From Rhodococcus rhodnii (lineage in GTDB: Bacteria; Actinomycetota; Actinomycetes; Mycobacteriales; Pseudonocardiaceae), in the NCBI GenBank assembly GCA_000720375.1, contig JOAA01000044.1, positions 1 to 64,000 of the forward strand: a DNA stretch of 64,000 nt. Direction: 5' to 3'. How positions within the stretch are numbered: the stretch's first letter is position 1; every line of letters begins with the position of its first letter. Positions 24,798 to 34,584 of this stretch are shown here, piece by piece. Made by a program: the position numbers and the translations under genes. The notes under the pieces were generated by a model. The model was not told the DNA's origin. It searched no databases and saw only the letters and a list, made by a program, of their open reading frames with translations.

Positions 24798-25123
24798 GAT
24801 CGGCTGTCCACTTTGATCGGCATGCGGGCGAGCGGGACGTGGTGCTGTCCGGCGTGGATGTCGCGGTCGCGCAGCGAGCCCTGGCTGACCGGGCGGGGGA
24901 AGGAGATCTTCACGACGTTGAGCGATGGGATCCGGAACATCTGGACGGTGCTCTCCTCGACCCGGTAGAGCTCCGCGATCACGCCCTCGTTCAGGAAGGA
25001 CTCGTCCGCGGCGATCCGGTAGCCCTCGGCGTCGCGCATGAACAGTTCCATGGTGACCCAGAACGGACCGGCGTTCTTGGAACGGACCTCGTGGGCAAGG
25101 TCCGCGAGAGTGGTCTCAGGCAT
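24794..25123 (-). CDS. DUF4387 protein
   Basis: A 109-residue protein of the DUF4387 family, recognised by LAHEVRSKNAGPFWVTMELF and the closing VVKISFPRP segment. Such proteins are commonly encoded right after AtuA-like DUF1446 proteins, as here, where the ATG lies inside the last codons of the upstream gene. Function is unknown; it probably acts as a partner of the AtuA-like protein in an acyl or hydroxy-acid pathway. Confidence 0.8.
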   Translation of the reverse strand: MPETTLADLAHEVRSKNAGPFWVTMELFMRDAEGYRIAADESFLNEGVIAELYRVEESTVQMFRIPSLNVVKISFPRPVSQGSLRDRDIHAGQHHVPLARMPIKVDSRS

Positions 25124-26498
25124 GGGTCTTCTCCCCCATCTCGGTCCGGAACAGGCTGGTGGGACTGGCGCTGTCCACGACGTGGTTCAGCACGAACTCG
25201 TACGCCGCGCCGCGCTCGACCTCGGCGGGCGAGGACGCGAACGCCAGGCTCGGCAGGTAGTTCATCCCCGGCGTCGGCAGGTGCAGCATCAGCGGGTTGG
25301 CGACCTTGGCGACTGCGGTGGCGGTCGCCTGGTCTTGCGCGTTGACGAGCAACATGACGCCAACCTCCCGCGGCGGCCCGCTCTCGGGCTCGAGGTCATC
25401 CAGGACCGCGTTGTGGCCGTAGAGGCGGAGGTCGAAGGCGTACTCGTCGTCAGCCAGCCCCAACGTCTGGCTCGTCCGCTGCCTGATCATCGTGCGCATC
25501 AGGTCCGCCCAGGCATCGATGTCCGCGAGGATGACCGGGTCCCGGACCGCCGAGAACGACATGGTCTCGTAGCCGGTGATCCGAGCGCCTTCCAGCTTGA
25601 TCGTGCACTGGTCGGCGTCATGGAACCGGGAACCCTCGACGCGGACGATCCGGTCGTCCACTGCGGTGTACCGCGCTTCGCTGACGTCGAGAGTGCCCGC
25701 GGGTTCCCGCATCTGGAACGGGTTCGCGGTCTCGTAGAGCATGTGGGCGGCTACCGAGGTCGGTGTGCACGACACCGTGGGGTCAAGCGGCTCGATGGTG
25801 AAGCCGTCGGCGTCGATGGTCGCGAGGACCCCGCCCGCGCGCGGGTTGCTGGTGCATTGGCCACCGCACTCGACGATCTTCGCGGCGTGCCATGAAGGCC
25901 CGGCGGGCATGCCCTTCATGAGTGGGTACGCGGCCGCAACCGCGGTGTCGGTCGCGCGACCGGCGAGCACGAGCTGGGCGCCGGCACGGAGCGCTTCGAC
26001 GATCGGTTCGTGCCCCATCGCTCCGACGATGTGCGTGCAGCTCTCCAGCGTCTCGGCCCGCACCTCCCCCAACGGTGGCAATGGGTGGATCCGGCCCTCG
26101 TCGAGGTATTCCTTCAGTTCTGCCGCGTTCTGCTCGCTGTAGATCCTCGCGACCTTCAGGTTCAGGCCTTCCTCGGCCAGCACCTCGGCGGCGATCCCGG
26201 CGACCCAGTCGACGCCACTGTCGGTTCCGCTCGTGCCGCAGGAGCCCACGATCACGGGTATGCCCGCGTCGGAGGCGGCCGTCAGCAGGCTACGCAGATC
26301 GCGGGCGACCGCCTTGGCCGCCGTCTTGGGCGTCGCGGACCCGAGGTAGTAGGGACCGGAGTCCGTGGATCCGGCGTCGATGCTGATCACGTCCGCACCC
26401 AGTGCGATGCCACGCTCGATCGTCGCGTGGTCCCACCCGGCGCCGAGCATGCCGCTCGGCGACAGGACTCGGACCGGCTTGACCCGCTCGCTGTCCAT
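25116..26498 (-). CDS. AtuA-like (DUF1446) acyclic terpene utilisation family protein
   Basis: A 460-residue cytosolic protein. VRVLSPSGMLGAGWD at the N-terminus, DVISIDAGSTDSGPYYLGSA, VIVGSCGTSGTD and LVLAGRATDTAVAA are typical of the AtuA/DUF1446 family. AtuA is needed for citronellol and geraniol degradation in Pseudomonas, but its reaction is not established and many members lie in non-terpene clusters. Here it is followed by DUF4387 and a PrpD remnant and preceded by a hydroxyacid dehydrogenase and a permease, which suggests hydroxy-acid catabolism. Confidence 0.83.
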   Translation of the reverse strand: MDSERVKPVRVLSPSGMLGAGWDHATIERGIALGADVISIDAGSTDSGPYYLGSATPKTAAKAVARDLRSLLTAASDAGIPVIVGSCGTSGTDSGVDWVAGIAAEVLAEEGLNLKVARIYSEQNAAELKEYLDEGRIHPLPPLGEVRAETLESCTHIVGAMGHEPIVEALRAGAQLVLAGRATDTAVAAAYPLMKGMPAGPSWHAAKIVECGGQCTSNPRAGGVLATIDADGFTIEPLDPTVSCTPTSVAAHMLYETANPFQMREPAGTLDVSEARYTAVDDRIVRVEGSRFHDADQCTIKLEGARITGYETMSFSAVRDPVILADIDAWADLMRTMIRQRTSQTLGLADDEYAFDLRLYGHNAVLDDLEPESGPPREVGVMLLVNAQDQATATAVAKVANPLMLHLPTPGMNYLPSLAFASSPAEVERGAAYEFVLNHVVDSASPTSLFRTEMGEKTHA

Positions 26499-26521
26499 GT
26501 ATCCCCTCTTTTCTTTCCGTG

Positions 26522-27463
26522 TCAGTTGACCGGGAACCGCGGCCGGCCTGCCAGCGCCGCGACGAGTTCCTCCGCCCCTCGGCGGCCCGCGACGGCTCGT
26601 GCCTCTGCCGTTTGCCCGGCCATGTGGGAATAGACGACGATGCCGTCCACGCCTCGTAATGGGCTGCTGGGCGGAAGCGGTTCGTCGCTCACGACATCAA
26701 GTGCGGCGCCCGCTATCTCTCCGGTCCGTACGGCTGCGACGAGTGCGTCCTCGTCGACGATGGCGCCGCGGGCGGTGTTGATCAGCAGCGCGTTCGGTTT
26801 CATCTGTTTGAACGCCGACTCGTCCAGCAGGCCGTGAGTCCGTTCGGTGAGCGCGGTGTGCACCGAGACGTAGTCGGATGTGGCCAGCAACTCGGGTAGT
26901 GCCACGAACCGGACCGCTGGGTCGCTCCGTGTCGGCACGCTGGTGGTGCAGACGACGCTCATACCGAACGCGCGTGCCAATGGCACCACCGCTCGTGCCG
27001 ATGCTCCGTAGCCGATCAGCCCGAGCGTCGAGCCGCGCAGTTCGTGTCCGTCCTCGCGTGGCCAATTCCCTTGTGCCACACCGTGTGCGGATTGCACGAG
27101 CCTTCGGGCTCCCGCGAGCAGCAGACCGACGGTGTACTCCGCCACGGCGTTGGCGTTGATGCCGGGCAGGTTGCTCACGGTGATCCCGAGGTGGGCCGCG
27201 GCGACGACGTCGATCGAGTCGTAGCCCACGCCTGTTCGCACGATGGCGCGCAGCCGTGGCGCGCCGGCGAGTACGTCCGCCGTCAGTGGTTCGTTGGCCA
27301 CCAGCGCCCCGTCGATCCCGGCGAGCGCTGCCGCGAGTTGGCCGGGATCACGCCGGCCTGCCATGGGCAGGTGCACGGTCTCCAGCCCGGAACTTCTCAA
27401 GTACAGATCGACATCGTCACCGGGGCGCAGATAGTCCGTCGTGATCAGAACGCGAGTGGTCAC
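26522..27463 (-). CDS. D-2-hydroxyacid dehydrogenase, NAD-dependent
   Basis: A 313-residue protein of the phosphoglycerate/hydroxypyruvate dehydrogenase family. The substrate-domain entry is VRTGVGYDSID, the nucleotide motif is LGLIGYGASARAV (the third Gly of GxGxxG is Ala), and the active-site blocks are NTARGAIVDEDAL and the His in YSHMAGQT. It would interconvert a 2-hydroxyacid and its 2-oxoacid. The GTG start overlaps the MFS stop (GTGA), so it is co-translated with the permease; the frame upstream of it is not real. Confidence 0.85.
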   Translation of the reverse strand: MTTRVLITTDYLRPGDDVDLYLRSSGLETVHLPMAGRRDPGQLAAALAGIDGALVANEPLTADVLAGAPRLRAIVRTGVGYDSIDVVAAAHLGITVSNLPGINANAVAEYTVGLLLAGARRLVQSAHGVAQGNWPREDGHELRGSTLGLIGYGASARAVVPLARAFGMSVVCTTSVPTRSDPAVRFVALPELLATSDYVSVHTALTERTHGLLDESAFKQMKPNALLINTARGAIVDEDALVAAVRTGEIAGAALDVVSDEPLPPSSPLRGVDGIVVYSHMAGQTAEARAVAGRRGAEELVAALAGRPRFPVN

Positions 27464-28734
27464 AGCGCGCGACTCACGGAGGACCGTCGCTGCAAGGCAC
27501 TGACACGCACGACCACCAGCACGGCGAGGAGCGCGATGATCGCGACGTTGAGCAACAGCAGGGACCAGCTCGTCAGGTCGACCATGCCGCCGACCAGTGC
27601 CGGTCCGAGGAAGCCGCCACTGACCCAGCCGACGGTGTAGAGCCCGGTGTAGGTCCCGACCACGCGGTCGGACGGGGCGAGGTTCCAGAGCACGACAACC
27701 GCGTTGACCAGAAACGAGGACGCGCCCGCGGCCGCCACACAGAGGCCGATGACGGCGCCGGTGGGTGTCTGTACCACGGTGCCGAGCACCATTCCGGCCG
27801 CGAACACTGTCATCCCGACCGTCATCACCCGCAGTCGGCCGAAGCGCTCGGCGAGCCTCGCCACCGGGTAGGCGGCCAGGATGAAAGCCACTCCGCTGGG
27901 CAGCGTCAACCCGCCCGCGTCGCCGCGGGACATGTGCAGAACCTCCATGCCGTACGGCGTCATGAGCGCTCGCGAGGCAGCCCACGCGCCCCCGAAGAGC
28001 AGGATCGACACGATCAGCAGCAACCTGCTGCGGTCCACGTCTCTGACGATGTCGAGCACTGTGTCCCGCACCCGCACGCCGGGTGCTGCCGTGCCCTGTT
28101 GTTCGCGCTCCTCATCGAGTGCGGTCCGGTAGCCCGGTGACCGGTTGTCCCGCACCTTCGCGGCGAGCACGGCCAAGGACACCATCATCAGGATCGCGGG
28201 AATCGCGAACGACAGCTTCGGATGCTCGTCGATCAGGAAGACGCTGATCAGCGCCGCGACCATGACCGTGAGGCTCGCCGCGATCTTGACGACCGCGTTG
28301 GCGCGGCTTCGCCGCTCGGGCGGGATGAAGTCCGGCAGCAGGGATTCGGCGATCGGCTTGAACGAGTTCGCGACCAGCGCGTAGCCGAACATCACCAGGA
28401 TCAGCAGCGGCAACGAGCCCGCCACGTGCGGGATGATCAGGAACAGCAGCGCCGCCAACGGCATTCCGATGACGAGATAAGGGATGCGCCTCCCCCAAGA
28501 GGTGCGCGTGCGGTCCGATTGGTTGCCCATCCACGGTTGGATGAAGATGCCGAGCACGTTGTCCATCCCCATCAGCAGACCGACAAGCGCGGCACTACCG
28601 ATGTGCTCTCGCAGCAATGGCGGAACCTGTGCGTCGTAAAGGTTCCACGTCGATTCCTGTGCGAAGACCGCCAGGGCTACGAAGAACGTGATCCGTCCCG
28701 TTCGCGCTCGTTGTGCGCTCGACGTCGTCGTCAT
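27460..28734 (-). CDS. MFS permease
   Basis: A 424-residue transporter with about 12 hydrophobic helices. The loop between helices 2 and 3 carries MGNQSDRTRTSWGRRIPYLV, the MFS signature as seen in sugar-cation symporter-like members. It probably imports the hydroxy acid or related substrate used by the following genes (dehydrogenase, AtuA-like, DUF4387, hydrolases). It is first in that operon, opposite the FadR-type regulator at 28847, with an operator-like palindrome between them. Confidence 0.82.
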   Translation of the reverse strand: MTTTSSAQRARTGRITFFVALAVFAQESTWNLYDAQVPPLLREHIGSAALVGLLMGMDNVLGIFIQPWMGNQSDRTRTSWGRRIPYLVIGMPLAALLFLIIPHVAGSLPLLILVMFGYALVANSFKPIAESLLPDFIPPERRSRANAVVKIAASLTVMVAALISVFLIDEHPKLSFAIPAILMMVSLAVLAAKVRDNRSPGYRTALDEEREQQGTAAPGVRVRDTVLDIVRDVDRSRLLLIVSILLFGGAWAASRALMTPYGMEVLHMSRGDAGGLTLPSGVAFILAAYPVARLAERFGRLRVMTVGMTVFAAGMVLGTVVQTPTGAVIGLCVAAAGASSFLVNAVVVLWNLAPSDRVVGTYTGLYTVGWVSGGFLGPALVGGMVDLTSWSLLLLNVAIIALLAVLVVVRVSALQRRSSVSRAL

Positions 28735-28784
28735 TCGGCACCTTCCCTGTCACCACCGCCAGCGCGGTGACCGCTAAGGTACTT

Positions 28785-28796
28785 TTGCTATAGCAA
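28785..28796. promoter_or_regulatory. Palindromic GntR-type operator
   Basis: TTGCTATAGCAA is a perfect 12-bp palindrome midway between the MFS operon and the divergent FadR-type regulator. Size and position fit the short symmetric sites of GntR/FadR proteins, so it probably controls both directions. Confidence 0.6.
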
Positions 28797-28846
28797 GAAC
28801 GTCAAGCATTCCATTCAGCCTTTGCCATGGCGACTAGAGTGGTGCC

Positions 28847-29575
28847 ATGGCGAGTGAGACGTTGAAGGGCCTGACGGCCGACACGCTGGCCGACCGCGCG
28901 TACCGGGCCATCCGCGACGCGATCACGACCGGCGAGTTGCGGCCGGAGCAGAAGGTCACCGAACGCGGTCTCGCCGAGCGGCTGTCGGTGAGCCCGACGC
29001 CGGTGCGTGAGGCCATCCGCCGCCTCGAACAGGACGGTCTCCTCGAACGGACCGGACCGCGGACGGTACAGGTGGCGGCATTCCGGGACGCCGCGATCCA
29101 GGACCTCGCCGAGGTCGAAGTCGCCCTTCGTGGGATGGTGGCCCGCTTCGCCGCGCGGCACGCGTCACCGGCACAACTGGACCAGCTCGACGCCGTTCTC
29201 GACGAAGCCGACGACTTGCTGATCGTCATCAAGCAACGGCAGAACGCCGGCCAGGACGTGTCGCGGCACCTGGACCGATTGCTCGACACCATGCAACGGT
29301 TCAACGAGGTCGTCGAGTCGTGCGCGCACAACCCGGTACTGGTGCGCCTGCTCGGCCAGACCCGCGTGTTCTCCTGGCCGGAACGGCGGGCCAGGCTGAT
29401 CGAACTGATCGCCAAGAACGACAAGTTCGGCCTGGACCGCTACGGGAGCCATCGCGCGCTTGTCCGGGCATTGCGGGTGGGCGACTCGGCGTCGGCCGAG
29501 GCACTCGTCATCGAGGACGCCCGTGGCGGCCTGGGAGACCTGCTCGCCGCACCCACATCCGTCGCCCAACCGTGA
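28847..29575 (+). CDS. GntR-family regulator, FadR subfamily
   Basis: A 242-residue regulator. Residues about 12-75 are the winged helix (RAYRAIRDAITTGELRPEQK, then LAERLSVSPTPVREAIRRLE). The C-terminal helical domain (from about 85) resembles FCD-type effector domains, but the metal-binding His pattern is weak. It lies opposite the MFS/hydroxyacid operon and probably represses it until an organic-acid effector binds. The ATG gives the usual spacing to the HTH. Confidence 0.85.
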   Translation: MASETLKGLTADTLADRAYRAIRDAITTGELRPEQKVTERGLAERLSVSPTPVREAIRRLEQDGLLERTGPRTVQVAAFRDAAIQDLAEVEVALRGMVARFAARHASPAQLDQLDAVLDEADDLLIVIKQRQNAGQDVSRHLDRLLDTMQRFNEVVESCAHNPVLVRLLGQTRVFSWPERRARLIELIAKNDKFGLDRYGSHRALVRALRVGDSASAEALVIEDARGGLGDLLAAPTSVAQP

Positions 29576-29663
29576 GCGGGTCACCGCCCGATGTCGACGC
29601 GCGACGGTTGGGCGAGTTCACCCGTTCGCTCACACACGTCGCCGACCACCTACGCGACAACGT

Positions 29664-30479
29664 TCAGGCGCCGGTGGCCAGCGGAGTGTCCAGTTCGACG
29701 TAGAGCATCAGCACGCACACCGCCAGCACCACCGCCAGGGCGACGGCGTCAGCCGATGTCGGCCGCGAGGGCCGCGCCGAAATCTGGCCCGAGCCGCCGC
29801 GGGCGGTGATCGCGTCGCCCATCTCGTCGGCGCGGCGTAGTGCCACCGTCATCGCGGTGGCCAGCAGGTCGATGACTTCCACGGACGCTCTGCGGCGCCG
29901 CGCCCACCAGGTGGTCGCGACGTCGCGAGGCCGTAGTCGGCGTGCGGCGGACAGCACACGGAATTCACCGAACAGCATCGGGAACGCTCGCAGTGCCAAC
30001 GCGAGGGTGACGGCCCAGTCGTCAACGGGAATCCGAAGCGCTGCGAACGGCCTGCCCAGCTTCGACACCGCCGGCGCTATGTCGGAGACGTTGGTGGTCC
30101 ACGACACCAGTGAGCACAACCCGAGCAACACGACGGCTAGGAACATGAGGTGTAGATAGTCGAGCAGTCCGCCAACGCCGAGGCCAGGCATGAGGTACGG
30201 CGCGCCACCGGCGGCTGCGGCCGCCGCCGCGCCGACGAACAGCAGGATCCACAGCCAGCGCGGCACCGTGGGCAACGCTCCCCATGGCACCCGCGCGAGC
30301 CGCGCGGTGGCAAGTACGAACACCGCGACCATCGCGATTGAGACCCAGCCAGGGAACAGTGCCAGCACTATCGCGACCGCGGTGACGGCGATCAGCTTGG
30401 TGCCCGCCCACAGTTCGTGCACCGATGTACGGCCGGGCACCGGCCGCAACAAAACCACCGGCCTCGGCTGCTTGCTCAC
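29664..30479 (-). CDS. ECF transporter transmembrane T component (EcfT)
   Basis: A 271-residue membrane protein of the CbiQ/EcfT family. Several hydrophobic helices precede the conserved cytoplasmic signature region [20 protein letters not shown] and [14 protein letters not shown], which couples to the ATPases. The GTG start overlaps the stop of the fused S-A-A' gene (GTGA). With that protein it forms a two-gene energy-coupling-factor vitamin or metal importer. The substrate cannot be read from the sequence. Confidence 0.85.
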   Translation of the reverse strand: MSKQPRPVVLLRPVPGRTSVHELWAGTKLIAVTAVAIVLALFPGWVSIAMVAVFVLATARLARVPWGALPTVPRWLWILLFVGAAAAAAAGGAPYLMPGLGVGGLLDYLHLMFLAVVLLGLCSLVSWTTNVSDIAPAVSKLGRPFAALRIPVDDWAVTLALALRAFPMLFGEFRVLSAARRLRPRDVATTWWARRRRASVEVIDLLATAMTVALRRADEMGDAITARGGSGQISARPSRPTSADAVALAVVLAVCVLMLYVELDTPLATGA

Positions 30480-32488
30480 AAGGCACCTCCGGCAGATATC
30501 AGAGAACCCTCGTGCAAATGCAGGGTGCGGGGACACAGCTGTTCCAGCCCGGAGAAGTCGTGCGAGATGACGATCACGGTGAGTCCGGTGTTCCGGCGCA
30601 GATCGGCAAGCAGCGCCAACAACCCGCGTCTGCTGGCAACGTCAAGCCCGGCCAGCGGTTCGTCGAGGATGATCGCGCGGGGACCACGGGCCAGCAGCCC
30701 GGCGAGCACCACGCGGCGCATCTGCCCGCCGCTGAGCTGGTCGACACGCCGCCCAGCGAGCGCGGGATCAAGGCCGACGGCAGCCAGCGCCTGCTGCACG
30801 CGGCCGTCGTCATGATGGTCGAACCCGGCCGCTGACGCGATTTCGAGGTCGACGCGGCTGCGCATCATCTGCAGTCGAGCGGCCTGGAACGAGATGGCCA
30901 CCGCCCCGACCTGATCGGACACCGGCTTGCCGTCGAGCAGGCAACTGCCGATCGTCGGCGCCAGGAGTCCGGCCATGATCCACGCGAGCGTCGACTTGCC
31001 CGACCCGTTGAGCCCGTGGATCAGCACTCCGTCTCCCTCGCCGATGACGAGGTCGATGCCGTGCAACGCCGTTGACGCCCAGGGGGTGCCGCAGCCGTAC
31101 CGATGACCGACCCCGTTGAGCTCAAGCAACTTGTTGCCGGCGTGGTGGCCGGGTACGCAGTTGGCTGCCGGAGCCGGGGCGGTGATCACCATGTCGACGT
31201 TGTCGTCATTGCCGGTCAGGTTGAAGACGCGGTCGGCGGTTTTGGCCTCGTCGTCGTAGTGGGTGATGTGGACCAACGCCATGTCGTGGTGCTGCGTCAG
31301 CCCTGTCAGCATCTTGATGACCGTGTCACGACCGGTCTGGTCGACCATGCTGGTGATCTCGTCGGCGATCAGCAGTCGTGGCTCACGGGCCAGTGCCGCG
31401 GCCACCGCAAGCCGTTGGAGCTCACCGCCCGACAGCCCGCCGGTGTCGCGCTCGCCGAGACCGGCGAGCCCCACCTCGGCAAGCAGCCGGTCGACGTCGG
31501 TGGCGACGCCTGGGGGCAAACCCCAGACCACGTCGTCGACCACACGCGTGCCGAGCACCTGGCTCTCCGGGTGCTGCATGACCACAGCGGTACCGCCGAA
31601 CTGGCCGAGACCCACCGACCCGGGCCGCTCCAGCGTGCCGGACGTCGGCCGGCGACCGGACAGCAGCAGCATGAGCGTGGTCTTGCCCGAGCCGTTGGCA
31701 CCGGTGACGGCGAGGTGCTCGCCAGGAACGACGGTCAGGTCGAGCGGGCCGACCGCGTCCTGGTCGCAGTCGGGATAGCGGAAGCAGACGTCGCGGAAGG
31801 TCGCGGGCACGGGTTCGACCGGCCGGTCATCGGCGACGCGGTCCAGCTGGTGCACATCGGGTACGCCACCGAGCCGGGTCAGCATGCGTGACAACGCCCA
31901 CCAACCGACCATGTTGACGAGGGTGATGGACACGATCGACGTCGTGATGATGAACACCGGCCAGTGGTGCATCAGCAGCGCGACGGCATCGCGCATCCAC
32001 TTGCCGAACGGCGCGATGACAGGCACGACGCTGATGAGGTTCCCAATACCGTCGGTGTAGGCGCTGACAGTGTCGAAGATGAGGTCGCGCAGTCGAACCA
32101 GAACCGTCAGCAGGGCCGTAAGGCACAGCGCGAACACCGTTCCCGCGACCAGCGCCGCGGCAAAGGCAGTGGGAACGCCTTTGCCGCGGCGCTTCAGGAG
32201 GCCGACCAGGCCACCGAGATAGGCGTTGATGACGACTACACACGGACCGCCCATGCCTACGGCGAGAAAGGCGACGATGGTGGCTGCGACCGTTCCAGCG
32301 CCCAGGGCACGGAGCCTGTGACGGTAGGCCAGCAACGCCATCGGTACCGTGCCGAGCATCAACAGTCCGGCGCCGAACGGCAAGACGACGGCGCTGACGG
32401 CGATGGCGCTACAGAGCGCGGCCATCACCGCCGCGTGCGCGAGCTCGCCGGGCTGTAGCGGCCCGGTGATTCGGGGCGCGGTGGACAT
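30476..32488 (-). CDS. Fused ECF transporter: membrane S-like domain plus two ATPases
   Basis: A 670-residue three-part protein. Residues 1-205 are a hydrophobic domain with about six helices, resembling substrate-binding S components (DUF2232-like). Residues about 230-430 are the first ATPase: [21 protein letters not shown] and [10 protein letters not shown]. Residues about 455-665 are the second: [21 protein letters not shown] and [10 protein letters not shown]. Both ATP sites look complete. ECF parts are usually separate, so the fusion is notable. The ATG at 32488 is eight bases after GGGAGG; one six bases upstream is less likely. The T component follows. Confidence 0.85.
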   Translation of the reverse strand: MSTAPRITGPLQPGELAHAAVMAALCSAIAVSAVVLPFGAGLLMLGTVPMALLAYRHRLRALGAGTVAATIVAFLAVGMGGPCVVVINAYLGGLVGLLKRRGKGVPTAFAAALVAGTVFALCLTALLTVLVRLRDLIFDTVSAYTDGIGNLISVVPVIAPFGKWMRDAVALLMHHWPVFIITTSIVSITLVNMVGWWALSRMLTRLGGVPDVHQLDRVADDRPVEPVPATFRDVCFRYPDCDQDAVGPLDLTVVPGEHLAVTGANGSGKTTLMLLLSGRRPTSGTLERPGSVGLGQFGGTAVVMQHPESQVLGTRVVDDVVWGLPPGVATDVDRLLAEVGLAGLGERDTGGLSGGELQRLAVAAALAREPRLLIADEITSMVDQTGRDTVIKMLTGLTQHHDMALVHITHYDDEAKTADRVFNLTGNDDNVDMVITAPAPAANCVPGHHAGNKLLELNGVGHRYGCGTPWASTALHGIDLVIGEGDGVLIHGLNGSGKSTLAWIMAGLLAPTIGSCLLDGKPVSDQVGAVAISFQAARLQMMRSRVDLEIASAAGFDHHDDGRVQQALAAVGLDPALAGRRVDQLSGGQMRRVVLAGLLARGPRAIILDEPLAGLDVASRRGLLALLADLRRNTGLTVIVISHDFSGLEQLCPRTLHLHEGSLISAGGAL

Positions 32489-32510
32489 CTTCATGGCCTC
32501 CCAGTCGCGC

Positions 32511-33152
32511 TCAGACCACCTCGGGCCGCAGGTCGTCGGGCTGGGCGCGCTTGATCTCCCAGAAGTCCGGGTAGGACGCGCAGATCAGCGCGGCGTCCCA
32601 CAACTTGCCAGCCTCCTCACCGCGTGGGATCCGGGAGAGCACTGGGCCGAAGAACGCGACACCGTTGATGTGGATCGTCGGGGTGCCTGCGATGGCGCCT
32701 GCGACGCTGACGCCCTCCTGGGTGCTCCTGCGCATCGCGTCGTCGAGTTTCTCCGAGGTGGCCGCCTCGGCCAGTTCGGCGGGCAGACCGACTTCGGTGA
32801 GCGACTCGGCGACGATCTCGTCGAAGTCGTTCTTCAACAGGTCACCGAACTTCTTGTTGCCCTTGTGGTGGATCCGGGTGCCCAACGCGGTGTAGAGCGG
32901 ACCCAGGACCTGGCGGCCCGCGGTCTGCTCGGCGGCCATCGCCACCCGCACCGGCGCCCACACCTTCTTCATCATCTCCGGGTCGTTCAACTGAGCGGGC
33001 AGATCGCCCTCGTTGAGGATCGCCAGGCTCATGATGTGGAACGACACATCGATGTCACGGACTTTCTGCGCTTCGAGAATCCAGCGGGAGGTGATCCAGG
33101 CCCACGGGCAGAACGGGTCGAACCAGAAATCGACACGGGACTTCTCGGACAT
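32511..33152 (-). CDS. Rv2466c-like thioredoxin-fold oxidoreductase, CPWA type
   Basis: A 213-residue DsbA-like protein closely resembling the mycothiol-dependent reductase Rv2466c: [18 protein letters not shown] at the N-terminus and [20 protein letters not shown] near the C-terminus, with [12 protein letters not shown]. The active site is Cys15-Pro-Trp-Ala18, so the second Cys of the mycobacterial CPWC motif is absent. It would act as a monothiol enzyme using mycothiol. A second copy with CPWT lies directly upstream. Rv2466c reduces nitro-compounds and disulfides; here the place in a catabolic run suggests redox support or detoxification. Confidence 0.83.
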   Translation of the reverse strand: MSEKSRVDFWFDPFCPWAWITSRWILEAQKVRDIDVSFHIMSLAILNEGDLPAQLNDPEMMKKVWAPVRVAMAAEQTAGRQVLGPLYTALGTRIHHKGNKKFGDLLKNDFDEIVAESLTEVGLPAELAEAATSEKLDDAMRRSTQEGVSVAGAIAGTPTIHINGVAFFGPVLSRIPRGEEAGKLWDAALICASYPDFWEIKRAQPDDLRPEVV

Positions 33153-33203
33153 GAGCGAACTCCTCTTTCGGGTTGGGAAAACAGGTGGTCGTGTACGCCG
33201 CGG

Positions 33204-33842
33204 TCAGTCGAACTGGGGCTCCATCTCGCCGCGATCGCGCTTGAACTCCCAGAAGCCCGGATAGGACGCGAAGGTCACCGCCGCGTCCCACAGCTTGCCC
33301 GCCTGCTCGCCACGCGGGCTGCGGCCGAACACCGGGCCGAAGAACGCGACACCGTTGATGTGGATGGTGGGGGTACCGATACCGGCGCCGGGGGCGGCCA
33401 TGGCCTCGTTGGTGCTCTTGCGCAGCGCCTCGTCGTATTTCTCCGAGGCGGCCGCCTCGGCCAGATCGGCGGGCAGGTCGGCCTCTTTCAGCGCCTGCGC
33501 GATGAGCTCGTCGAAGTCGCGCGCCATCACGTCGTGGAAGCCTTTGTTGCCTGCGTGGTGGATCCGGGAGCCGATCGCGGTGTAGAGCCGCCCCAGGACC
33601 TCGCTGCCCATGGTCTGTTCGGCGGCCATGGCCACCCGCGCCGGGGCCCACGCCTTGCGCATCATCTCCGGGTCGTCCAACTGGTGGGGCAGGTCGCCCT
33701 CGTTGAAGATGATCAGGCTCATCACGTGGTACGACACGTCGAAGTCACGGACTTTCTGCGCCTCGACGATGCCGCGCGAGGTGAGCCAGGTCCACGGGCA
33801 CAGCGGTTCGAACCAGAAATCGACACGAGACTTTTCGGACAT
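33204..33842 (-). CDS. Rv2466c-like thioredoxin-fold oxidoreductase, CPWT type
   Basis: A 212-residue paralogue of the next gene downstream; the two share most of their sequence, including the first ten residues ([10 protein letters not shown]) and [16 protein letters not shown]. The active site is Cys15-Pro-Trp-Thr18. Both copies are therefore single-cysteine at this motif but differ at the second position. The 51-base gap and equal orientation indicate a tandem duplication within one operon. Function as for the neighbour: probable mycothiol-dependent reductase, inferred from family. Confidence 0.83.
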   Translation of the reverse strand: MSEKSRVDFWFEPLCPWTWLTSRGIVEAQKVRDFDVSYHVMSLIIFNEGDLPHQLDDPEMMRKAWAPARVAMAAEQTMGSEVLGRLYTAIGSRIHHAGNKGFHDVMARDFDELIAQALKEADLPADLAEAAASEKYDEALRKSTNEAMAAPGAGIGTPTIHINGVAFFGPVFGRSPRGEQAGKLWDAAVTFASYPGFWEFKRDRGEMEPQFD

Positions 33843-33891
33843 AGGGCGACTCCTCTTCTTGTTGGGTGAGAATTCGTTGCCGGACCGGGAT

Positions 33892-34584
33892 TTACCGAGC
33901 AGACACTCGGCGGATCAGGTAGTTCCAACCCGCATGCAGCTGGTCGCGATTCCATACCTGGCCGCGTTTGAACCGTGTTTCGGCCTCGTCAGACCAGGTC
34001 GCGGGACCACCAGCGGCGTGCGCGAGGAGCTGAGTGTGGCAGGCGCGTTCGAGCAGAACCGCATACATGACAGCGGTTTCCAGATCCGGACCCGTAGTCA
34101 CGGCGCCGTGGTTGGGGATGAGGATGGCGTCCGCGTCCGCGAGGCTGCGCGCGAGCTCCTGCCCTAGTTCCGGCGTGGCGATGAGCGCACCTGTCTTGGT
34201 GAATCGCGGAAGCTGCGGATGCGTGAACGGGACCGCGTCGTGGGAGAGGGGCTTCAGTTCGTGATCCAGCGACGCGAACGCGGCGAGCGTGGGCGCATGG
34301 GTATGCACGACGGCACGTACATCCGCGCGCCGCGCCATGATCTCGGTGTGGATCGGGTATTCGATGTGGCGGCTGCCGGTTCCATTCAGGACTGTTCCCT
34401 CCGGGGAGACGAGGACGACCCGTTTCTGATCGATCTCCTCGAATCCCCAACCAGACGCCTTCATCCAGACACCGCGACCGCCCGGATCGCGGACGGAGGC
34501 ATGTCCCCACACCATGTCGCCCAGTCCCGCCGCGGCGAGTGCCCGGCTCGCCTGCGCCACCAGCTCACGTACGTCCTGCGTCAT
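33892..34584 (-). CDS. Class II aldolase/adducin-family protein
   Basis: A 230-residue class II aldolase fold. The zinc ligands are visible in VVHTHAPTLAAF and in LIPNHGAVTTG; EYPIHTEIM contains another conserved His. MVWGHASVRDP near the N-terminus is typical. Members cleave or form C-C bonds of sugar phosphates or of hydroxy-keto acids, or decarboxylate. The ATG overlaps the stop of the MBL gene (ATGA). In this operon it may cleave a catabolic intermediate; the substrate is not determined. Confidence 0.83.
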   Translation of the reverse strand: MTQDVRELVAQASRALAAAGLGDMVWGHASVRDPGGRGVWMKASGWGFEEIDQKRVVLVSPEGTVLNGTGSRHIEYPIHTEIMARRADVRAVVHTHAPTLAAFASLDHELKPLSHDAVPFTHPQLPRFTKTGALIATPELGQELARSLADADAILIPNHGAVTTGPDLETAVMYAVLLERACHTQLLAHAAGGPATWSDEAETRFKRGQVWNRDQLHAGWNYLIRRVSAR

